DNA of 7,812 bases. Source: an uncultured Gemmatimonadota bacterium. GTDB taxonomy: Bacteria > Gemmatimonadota > Gemmatimonadetes > Gemmatimonadales > Gemmatimonadaceae. The notes under the pieces were generated by a model that made no database searches, had not been told where the DNA came from, and worked only from the letters and a program-made list of their open reading frames with translations. Below, in pieces: positions 1 to 5,800 of this stretch; the stretch's first letter is position 1; each line of letters begins with the position of its first letter. The position numbers were made by a program, and so were the translations under genes. The stretch is from assembly GCA_946478895.1 (NCBI GenBank), contig CAMLDY010000112.1, positions 1 to 7,812 of the forward strand, written 5' to 3'.

Positions 1-140
1 ACCAGCTCCGAAATCGGCTCGCGCCGGCTCAAAATCTTCGCCTCCTCCCACGCCCCTCGACTGAGGTAACAGGCTGTGGGAGTGGAGATTAGAGCCAAAA
101 CAACCAGCGCAACCGCTATCGCCAACAATCCGCGTCGCAT
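1..140 (-). CDS. N-terminus of an exported protein, possibly a PF10023-type predicted aminopeptidase (partial)
   Basis: Read on the minus strand from the ATG at 138-140, 46 codons stay open to the window edge. The protein begins MRRGLLAIAVALVVLALIS, a textbook export signal or membrane anchor: two arginines, then about 17 hydrophobic residues. It continues TPTACYLSRGAWEEAKILSR and REPISEL. The Cys at residue 24 could be a lipidation site, but the residues before it (PTA) are a poor lipobox. From memory, the pattern 'C-Y-x-x-x-x-G-x-x-x-A-x-I-L-x-x-R-x-P-I' just after the signal is typical of the predicted aminopeptidases of Pfam PF10023, which are envelope-associated zinc peptidases. The catalytic HExxH region would lie outside the window, so the assignment is tentative. 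The gene diverges from dnaE with 11 bases between start codons. The only purine-rich ribosome-site candidate, GAAGGA (160-155 on the minus strand), lies 14 bases upstream, farther than usual. The frame is open farther upstream, but the signal sequence favours this ATG. Confidence 0.6.
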   Translation of the reverse strand, partial: MRRGLLAIAVALVVLALISTPTACYLSRGAWEEAKILSRREPISEL

Positions 141-153
141 ATTCTTATCACGT
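138..153. promoter_or_regulatory. 11-base divergent start-codon gap; candidate -10 for dnaE
   Basis: The two divergent start codons (ATG at 140 minus, GTG at 152 plus) leave only bases 141-151 between them, so the promoter of each gene must extend into the coding sequence of the other. The patch is AT-rich compared with its surroundings. On the plus strand, TATTCT at 140-145 matches the -10 consensus at four of six positions and ends six bases before the dnaE GTG, so transcription could begin at or near the start codon itself. No convincing -35 is visible about 17 bases upstream. This is a weak prediction based on position and composition only. Confidence 0.25.
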
Positions 154-3100
154 GTCCTTCGTTCACCTCCACTGCCACTCGGAATACTCACTTCTCGATG
201 GCGCCAACCGCATCGATGACCTGATCACAAGGGCCCTCGAGTTCGAGCAGCCCGCCCTCGCCATCACCGATCACGGCAACCTCCACGGGGCGTGGGAATT
301 CCAGGAAAAGGCAAAAAAAGCGGGAATCAAGCCGATCATCGGCATGGAAGCCTATGTCGCGCCTGGCGATAGGCGCGCCCGCGACCGCGTCGGCGGCGAC
401 AAAGGCAAGCCCTACTTCCACCTCGTCCTCCTGGCCCAGAACGCCACCGGGTACAAGAATCTAGTCAAGCTCTCATCCCTCGCCTACACGGAAGGCTTCT
501 ACGCCAAGCCGCGGATGGACCGGGAACTGCTCGCCAAATACAACGAAGGCATCGTCGTCTCGTCGGCATGCATGGCCGGTGAGATCGCCCACCATCTGCT
601 CTGCGACGAATACGACCAGGCGCGCGCCGTCGCCTCCTGGTACGCCGACGTCTTCCGCGATCGCTACTTCCTCGAGGTCCAGGCCCACGATTCCGAGAAT
701 CAGGCCACCCTCAATCGACGCGTCTTCCAGCTCGCCGAAGAGCTGAATCTCCCCGTCGTCGCCACCAACGACGCGCACTTCCTCACCCGCGACGACCACG
801 ACGCCCACGACGTCCTCCTCTGCATTGGCCTCGGCAAGGACTTCTCCGATACCAATCGGATGCGCTACGACGAAGGCCTCTACTTCAAGAGCGCGCCCGA
901 GATCGCCGACTCCTTTCCCGGACGCAAGGACGTCCTCGAGAATACTCTCCGCATCGCCGAAGATTCGGCGATAAAGTTCTCGAAGCAGTATCAGGTTCCC
1001 TCCTTCCCGCTTCCCGCCGGAGTCGAAACCGAGAACGAGCTGCTGGTGCGACTCGCCGAGGAAGGCGCCCGTGAGCGTTACGGCGACGATCTGCCGCAGC
1101 ACGTGCGCGACCGACTGGAATACGAGCTCGGCGTCATCACCAAGACCGGCTACGCCGGTTATTTCCTGATCGTCGCGGATTTCATCAAGGCAGCGCGCGA
1201 GAAAGGAATCCCGGTTGGTCCCGGCCGCGGCTCCAGCGCGGGCTCACTCGTCGCGTACTCGCTCAAGATCACCAACATCGATCCGCTGAAGTTCGACCTG
1301 CTGTTCGAGCGCTTTCTGAATCCGGAGCGCGTGTCGATGCCCGACATCGACGTCGATTTCTGCTTCGAGCGCCGCGGTGAGGTGATCGAGTACGTGCGCC
1401 AGAAGTACGGCCGCGACTCGGTCGGTCAGATCATCACCTTTGGAACCCTCAAGTCCCGCGCGGCGATCAAGGACGTCGGGCGAACCCTGGGCTTCACGCC
1501 GTCCGAGACTGACTATCTGGCCAAGCTCGTTCCAAATAATCCGAACTTTTCGCTCACCATCTCGGAAGCAAAGGAGCGCATTCCGGAGATCCGGGAGTTT
1601 TACGCGAATCGCAAGGACGACACCCGGGAGATAAAGGACCGCAAGGAGCGCTATCGCCAGCTGCTCGACTACGCCGAAAAGCTGGAGGGCCTCTCGCGCC
1701 ACGCCGGCGTGCACGCCGCCGGGGTCGTGATCGCGCCTGGCCCGCTCGACGAGTACGTGCCCATCTGCACCCAGGCGTCCAAGGGTGCCGGCGCAAACAA
1801 CGGTGACGAAGATGCGATCGTCGTCACCCAGTACGACATGAACGCGCTCGAGCACGCCGGCATGCTGAAGATGGATTTCCTCGGGCTCACCACCCTCACC
1901 GTCATCAGCGATACTCTGCGCTCGATCAGGGAGCGCACCGGCTCCGCGCCGGACCTCGACGCTCTCGACCTCGACGACGCCGAGACTTACCGGATGCTAC
2001 GCGCGGGCAGAACCGTCGGCGTCTTCCAGTTCGAATCGCCGCTCGCCACCGACCTGCTCAAAGGGATGCGCGCCGACCGGTTCGACGATCTCGTTGCATC
2101 GAATGCATTGATGCGCCCCGGACCGCTCGACGCGGGAATGCACCGCGTCTACATGAAGCGCAAGCGCGGTGAGGAGCCGGTCAAATACATCCTCCCCGAG
2201 CTCGAGCCGGTTCTGGAGAAAACCTACGGCGTCATCACCTATCAGGAGCAGGTGATGCGCGTCGCCCAGGCGCTGGCGGGCATCTCGCTGTCCGAAGCAG
2301 ATGTGCTGCGCAAGGCAGTCGGGAAAAAAGATGCCGAGCTGATTCGCGTCGAGCTCGGCAAGTTCATCGAGAAATCGATCGCCCGCGGCCACGATCCGGC
2401 AATCATCGAGGAGATCGCCGGGCAGATCGAGACTTTCGGCCGCTACGGCTTCGTCAAGTCGCATTCGGTCGCGTACTCGATCATCTCGTATCACACCGCC
2501 TGGCTGAAGACGCACTTCCCCGCCGACTTCATGGCGGCGCTGCTCTCTTCGCAGATCGGCGACACCGACAACGTCGTCAAGTACATCAACGAGGCGCGCC
2601 AGCTCCACGTGCCCGGCGCCAAGGAGCCGGGCCTCGAGATTCTACCGCCCGACGTCAACGAATCGGGCTACAAGTTCACCGTCGTCGGCGAGACGCGCAT
2701 TCGGTTTGGACTGGGTGGCATTCGGAATGTCGGCCGCACTGCGATCGACTCGATTCTCGCCGCCCGGCAGAAAGACGGACCGTTCCGTTCGCTGTTCGAT
2801 CTCTGCGAGCGCATCGACCTGCGGGTCTGCAACAAGCGGGTTCTCGAGGCGCTGGTGCACGCCGGCGCGATGGATTCGCTCGGCGGACACCGCGCCCAGC
2901 TTGCCGCCGCGCTCGACGTCGCGATTCGCGAAGCGTCTCTCCGCCAGGAAGATCTCATTACCGGCCAGGCGTCTCTCTTCGGCGCACCCGCCGGAGACGC
3001 CGCGCACGTAGAGACCAGCCACATACTTCCCAACGTCCCGATCTGGACTGAATCGGAGCGACTGGCAAAGGAAAAGGAGATCCTCGGCTTCTACATATCC

Positions 3101-3697
3101 GGTCACCCGCTGGAACGGTTCCGCACCGAGGCCGAGATCTTCGCGACCCACACCGTCGCCGACCTCGGTCAGTGGCGGCCGGAGCAGATGACGCTGTCTG
3201 TCGTCGTCACCAGCATCAAGCGACAGCTGAGCAAGCGCACCGGGTCGGAATTCGCGCGGCTCACCATCGAGGATTTCTCTGGCTCGGCCGAAGTTCTGAT
3301 CTTCCCCGAGAAATGGGCGGTACTCCACGACCAGATTCGCACCGACGTGCCGATGCTGTTGAAAGGGTCCTACCCGCGCCGCGACGAGAGCGCCGACAAT
3401 CCGTCGTTCATCGTGGAGTCGGCAACCAAGCTCGCCGAGATGCGCACCAACGGCAACGTGACGGTTGCGATCGACCTGGCTAAGGGCGCATACTCCGGCG
3501 ATGTCATATCGGATGTCCGGGCAATCGTCGAGACATATCCCGGCTCGGCGCCGCTGGAATTCCGGTGGAGCGACGGCACCGGCGCGCCCGTGCGGCTTCG
3601 CTCGAGATCGCTGAAACTCGCCGCCGACGGCGCGGCGCTCAACGCATTGCGTAATATTTTGGGCGAGTCTTCCGTTCGACTTCAACGGGGGAGCTGA
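152..3697 (+). CDS. dnaE: DNA polymerase III subunit alpha (DnaE)
   Basis: This is the catalytic subunit of the replicative DNA polymerase, acting in the cytoplasm at the replication fork. It has 1181 residues, normal for DnaE1. Domains in order: a PHP domain (about 1-280) with HLHCH (5-9), TDHGN (39-43), GMEAYV (64-69) and NDAH (206-209); the Pol III palm and fingers, with PGRGSSAG and the catalytic aspartate cluster PDIDVDF (397-403) plus the third aspartate D575 in KMDFLGL; the RHAGVHAAGVVIAP loop; SNALMRPGP; a helix-hairpin-helix region (about 847-930); a beta-clamp-binding QASLF (939-943); an OB fold (about 1013-1060); and a C-terminal tau-binding-type region. The GTG at 152 is chosen because the PHP motif starts at residue 3. 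No Shine-Dalgarno sequence precedes it. Unlike E. coli DnaE, the PHP metal-ligand positions look complete. It ends 3 bases before accA, the dnaE-accA order also seen in E. coli. Identification is essentially certain. Confidence 0.98.
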   Translation: MSFVHLHCHSEYSLLDGANRIDDLITRALEFEQPALAITDHGNLHGAWEFQEKAKKAGIKPIIGMEAYVAPGDRRARDRVGGDKGKPYFHLVLLAQNATGYKNLVKLSSLAYTEGFYAKPRMDRELLAKYNEGIVVSSACMAGEIAHHLLCDEYDQARAVASWYADVFRDRYFLEVQAHDSENQATLNRRVFQLAEELNLPVVATNDAHFLTRDDHDAHDVLLCIGLGKDFSDTNRMRYDEGLYFKSAPEIADSFPGRKDVLENTLRIAEDSAIKFSKQYQVPSFPLPAGVETENELLVRLAEEGARERYGDDLPQHVRDRLEYELGVITKTGYAGYFLIVADFIKAAREKGIPVGPGRGSSAGSLVAYSLKITNIDPLKFDLLFERFLNPERVSMPDIDVDFCFERRGEVIEYVRQKYGRDSVGQIITFGTLKSRAAIKDVGRTLGFTPSETDYLAKLVPNNPNFSLTISEAKERIPEIREFYANRKDDTREIKDRKERYRQLLDYAEKLEGLSRHAGVHAAGVVIAPGPLDEYVPICTQASKGAGANNGDEDAIVVTQYDMNALEHAGMLKMDFLGLTTLTVISDTLRSIRERTGSAPDLDALDLDDAETYRMLRAGRTVGVFQFESPLATDLLKGMRADRFDDLVASNALMRPGPLDAGMHRVYMKRKRGEEPVKYILPELEPVLEKTYGVITYQEQVMRVAQALAGISLSEADVLRKAVGKKDAELIRVELGKFIEKSIARGHDPAIIEEIAGQIETFGRYGFVKSHSVAYSIISYHTAWLKTHFPADFMAALLSSQIGDTDNVVKYINEARQLHVPGAKEPGLEILPPDVNESGYKFTVVGETRIRFGLGGIRNVGRTAIDSILAARQKDGPFRSLFDLCERIDLRVCNKRVLEALVHAGAMDSLGGHRAQLAAALDVAIREASLRQEDLITGQASLFGAPAGDAAHVETSHILPNVPIWTESERLAKEKEILGFYISGHPLERFRTEAEIFATHTVADLGQWRPEQMTLSVVVTSIKRQLSKRTGSEFARLTIEDFSGSAEVLIFPEKWAVLHDQIRTDVPMLLKGSYPRRDESADNPSFIVESATKLAEMRTNGNVTVAIDLAKGAYSGDVISDVRAIVETYPGSAPLEFRWSDGTGAPVRLRSRSLKLAADGAALNALRNILGESSVRLQRGS
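3687..3693 (+). promoter_or_regulatory. Ribosome binding site for accA inside the end of dnaE
   Basis: GGGGGAG lies in the last codons of dnaE, seven bases before the GTG at 3701. It is the best Shine-Dalgarno match of any gene junction in the window and fixes the accA start. Its position inside dnaE, with the dnaE stop three bases before the start, implies translational coupling. Confidence 0.7.
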
Positions 3698-3700
3698 CCA

Positions 3701-4669
3701 GTGGCTTCAGCAACACAGCTAGAGTTCGAGAAACCGATCGCCGAGCTGGAGCGGCAGATCGACGAGATAAAAAAGACCGCCGGCGACAGCCAGCTGAGCG
3801 TCGCCGAAGCAATCGAGCCCCTGGAGAAAAAACTCGAGGATCTGCGGGAGGAAGTTTACCGCAACCTCACTCCTTTCCAGCGCGTTCAGGTCGCGCGCAA
3901 CCCGCGCCGGCCTTTCACCGCCGACTACATCAGGCTGGCCTTTACCGACTTCATCGAGCTGCACGGTGACCGCGCGTTTCGCGACGACGCCGCCATCATC
4001 GGCGGCTGGGCGCGTCTCGACGATGATACAGTGATGGTGATCGGCCACCAGCGCGGCCGCGACACCAAGGAGCAGCTGAAACGGAATTTCGGCATGCCGC
4101 ACCCTGAGGGTTATCGCAAGGCGCTCCGCCTGATGAAGCTCGCCGAGAAATTTCACGTTCCGGTTCTGACCTTCATCGACACCCAGGGCGCGTGGGCGGG
4201 GCTCGGCGCCGAGGAGCGCGGCCAGTCGGAAGCGATCGCGCGCAATCTTTACGAGATGAGTCAGCTGACGGTCCCCATCATCGCGACGGTCATTGGCGAG
4301 GGCGGATCAGGTGGCGCGCTGGCGCTCGGCGTCGCCGATCGCGTGCTGATGATGGAGAACGCAGTTTACTCGGTGATCTCGGTGGAAGGGTGCGCGGCGA
4401 TTCTCTGGAAGGACGCGAAGAGTCCGGAGATGCGCGAGAAGGCGGCGGCTGCGCTCAAGATCACAGCGCCCGAGCTGCTGGAGCTCAAGGTCATCGACGA
4501 AGTGATTCCCGAGCCCAAGGGCGGCGCGCACGCCGATCACGAGACCGCGGCAAAGTCACTCCAGACTGTGCTGTGCAAGCACCTCGAGGAGCTGCGCAAG
4601 ATGCGGCCGGAGAAGCTGGTGCGCCGGCGCCGTCAGAAATTCCTGCGTCTGGGCGCGTGGTCGGAGTAA
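3701..4669 (+). CDS. accA: Acetyl-CoA carboxylase carboxyltransferase subunit alpha
   Basis: AccA pairs with AccD to move the carboxyl group from carboxybiotin (on AccB) to acetyl-CoA, giving malonyl-CoA for fatty-acid synthesis. The 322 residues match the family length (about 320). The N-terminus is a helical, coiled-coil-like segment (about 8-58, opening LEFEKPIAELE), then RNPRRPFTADYI, FIELHGDRAFRDD, and the crotonase-fold core. The oxyanion-type glycine loop is GEGGSGGALALG (199-210), followed by ENAVYSVIS and GCAAILWKDA. The C-terminus, LRLGAWSE, is family-typical. The usually conserved DTPGAYPG stretch reads DTQGAWAG here (160-167): cyanobacterial AccA proteins also carry GAWAG, but the Pro-to-Gln change at 162 is less familiar. 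The start is GTG, supported by a strong ribosome site and by alignment of LEFEKPI. accD, accB and accC are not in the window. The gene overlaps no neighbour, with 3-base gaps on both sides. Confidence 0.97.
   Translation: MASATQLEFEKPIAELERQIDEIKKTAGDSQLSVAEAIEPLEKKLEDLREEVYRNLTPFQRVQVARNPRRPFTADYIRLAFTDFIELHGDRAFRDDAAIIGGWARLDDDTVMVIGHQRGRDTKEQLKRNFGMPHPEGYRKALRLMKLAEKFHVPVLTFIDTQGAWAGLGAEERGQSEAIARNLYEMSQLTVPIIATVIGEGGSGGALALGVADRVLMMENAVYSVISVEGCAAILWKDAKSPEMREKAAAALKITAPELLELKVIDEVIPEPKGGAHADHETAAKSLQTVLCKHLEELRKMRPEKLVRRRRQKFLRLGAWSE
4663..4666 (+). promoter_or_regulatory. Ribosome binding site for the ricT-like gene at the end of accA
   Basis: GGAG, within CGGAG, forms part of the last accA codons and sits six bases before the GTG at 4673, with the accA TAA in between. 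The spacing is good and supports GTG as the start, with coupled translation from accA. Confidence 0.55.
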
Positions 4670-4672
4670 CCG

Positions 4673-5800
4673 GTGGCGCACCTCGTCGAAGTCGCCTTCA
4701 AGGGCAACCGTAAGGAATTCTTTCTCTGGGACTATCCCGATCCGCCGCCGCTCAAAGCGGCGGTGATCGTGGATGTCGAGCGCGGAGAAGACCTCGGCCA
4801 CATCCATTCGCTCGGCGATCTCGCCCAGAAGCGAAATGGCGGCTGCTCCCACGGCTGCGGCACATCGCTCCCCGAGCGCAAGGCTCTGCGTCTCGCCAAT
4901 GAAAAGGATCGAGCGATCTTCAGGGATCTGGACCGCCTGAACGAGGACGCCCGACGCAAGGCGATGGAGCGCGTCAAGGCGAACGGCCTCGGGATGAAGT
5001 TGTCCGACGCCGAATGGCAGTGGGATCGCAAGAAGCTCACGCTCTATTTCACCGCCGACAAGCGCGTCGATTTCCGGAATCTCGTGCGCGATCTCGCCTC
5101 GCTGTTCCGCACCCGCATCGAGCTCAAGCAGATTGGCGTGCGCGACGAAGCCAAGCGCCTCGACGGCATTGGCCGCTGCGGCCGGCAGTACTGCTCGGCG
5201 TCGTGGCTCCCGGAGCTGCGCCCCGTCAACCTCGGTGTTGCAAAGGACCAGCGGCTGTCGCTCAACCCATCCCAGATCTCCGGTGCGTGCGGCCGCCTGA
5301 TGTGCTGCCTGCGCTATGAGCACGAGTTCTACGTCCAGAGTCGGAAGCGCTTTCCGAAGGAAGGAAAGATCGTGACGACCCGGGTTGGCGAAGAGAAAGT
5401 CGTGAGCGTGGACATCTTCCGCGAGCGAATCACGCTGCGCGGCGTCGAGGGCGAGGTGCGATCCATCACCCTCGGTGAGTACAAGGCGGAGACGGAGCAG
5501 CTGAGTGGCGCGCCGGCAGTCGTCCAGGTCGAGGAAGAGGACGTTACGGAAAGCATCCGCCCCGAGGAGATTTCGCCCGAGCTGCTCTACACCGCGGAGC
5601 ATCCGGTATTCGTTCCACCGGGAGAGGCGGGAGGCGGGAAGCGGGAGGCGGGAGGCGGTCCTCCGACGTCGCGGCCTGCCGGGAGCGAAGCTGCGCCGGG
5701 CACTAATGGCAAAGAGGGAGGCAGCTCGGGAAAGCGGCGCCGTGGCAGGCGCGGCGGCCGGCGCGGACGTGGAGACGATCAGACTTCGGGCGGCCAGTAA
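4673..5800 (+). CDS. ricT: PSP1-domain RicT/YaaT-like iron-sulfur protein with Arg/Gly-rich tail
   Basis: The first 270 or so residues follow Bacillus subtilis RicT (YaaT) closely as I recall it: YFTADKRVDFRNLVRDLAS, TRIELKQIGVRDEAKRL, then IGRCGRQYCSASWL, AKDQRLSLNPSQISG and CGRLMCCLRYE. In Bacillus, RicT joins RicA and RicF in a complex carrying [4Fe-4S] clusters that affects RNase Y-dependent mRNA maturation and the Spo0A phosphorelay. The role outside Firmicutes is unclear, and neither partner gene is here. Cysteines present are C58, C62, C169, C174, C206, C211 and C212. The C58-SHG-C62 pair is an insertion relative to Bacillus, and position 175, Cys in Bacillus, is Ser here. Residues from about 285 to 375 look disordered: a Gly-rich stretch coded by a 7-base repeat (317-331), then KRRRGRRGGRRGRG (354-367), which suggests nucleic-acid binding. 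Length is 375, against about 275 in Bacillus, because of this tail. The start is GTG. The stop codon directly abuts the metG start. Confidence 0.9.
   Translation: MAHLVEVAFKGNRKEFFLWDYPDPPPLKAAVIVDVERGEDLGHIHSLGDLAQKRNGGCSHGCGTSLPERKALRLANEKDRAIFRDLDRLNEDARRKAMERVKANGLGMKLSDAEWQWDRKKLTLYFTADKRVDFRNLVRDLASLFRTRIELKQIGVRDEAKRLDGIGRCGRQYCSASWLPELRPVNLGVAKDQRLSLNPSQISGACGRLMCCLRYEHEFYVQSRKRFPKEGKIVTTRVGEEKVVSVDIFRERITLRGVEGEVRSITLGEYKAETEQLSGAPAVVQVEEEDVTESIRPEEISPELLYTAEHPVFVPPGEAGGGKREAGGGPPTSRPAGSEAAPGTNGKEGGSSGKRRRGRRGGRRGRGDDQTSGGQ
4739..4768 (+). repeat. GC-rich inverted repeat near the 5' end of ricT
   Basis: CCGCCGC (4745-4751) and GCGGCGG (4757-4763) are perfect complements around the loop TCAAA. 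GATC at 4739-4742 can also pair with GATC at 4765-4768 across a small internal loop. The hairpin would form 66 bases into the ricT coding sequence. No T-run follows, so it is not an intrinsic terminator. It may be chance in a GC-rich gene. Confidence 0.5.
5626..5660 (+). repeat. GGCGGGA heptanucleotide tandem repeat with G-quadruplex potential, inside ricT
   Basis: Five consecutive 7-base units are visible: GGCGGGA (5626), GGCGGGA (5633), AGCGGGA (5640), GGCGGGA (5647) and a decayed GGCGGTC (5654). The four GGG runs (5629-5631, 5636-5638, 5643-5645, 5650-5652) are separated by four-base loops, which meets the standard G3 four-run pattern for a G-quadruplex on the coding strand and the mRNA. 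The array lies in frame inside the gene and codes for the Gly/Glu/Ala/Lys-rich residues 317-331. Because the unit is 7 bases, a gain or loss of one copy would shift the reading frame. Confidence 0.85.

Noticed and set aside
189..191. GTG on the minus strand (191-189) as an upstream start for the leftward gene
   Set aside because: The frame is open to this point, but it would put about 17 extra residues before a clear signal sequence that begins naturally at the ATG at 140, and it would overlap the dnaE coding region.
2096..2114. Near-palindrome GCATC-GAATGCATT-GATGC in dnaE as a possible protein-binding site
   Set aside because: It encodes part of the strongly conserved ASNALMRPGP motif of DnaE, so protein constraint and chance explain it. 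No second copy was noticed in the window.
2642..3685. A 347-codon open frame on the minus strand opposite the C-terminal part of dnaE
   Set aside because: It lies wholly inside the conserved dnaE coding sequence and shows no domain or start context of its own. It is a shadow frame, like the shorter ones opposite 473-1102, 1244-1855 and 1997-2608.
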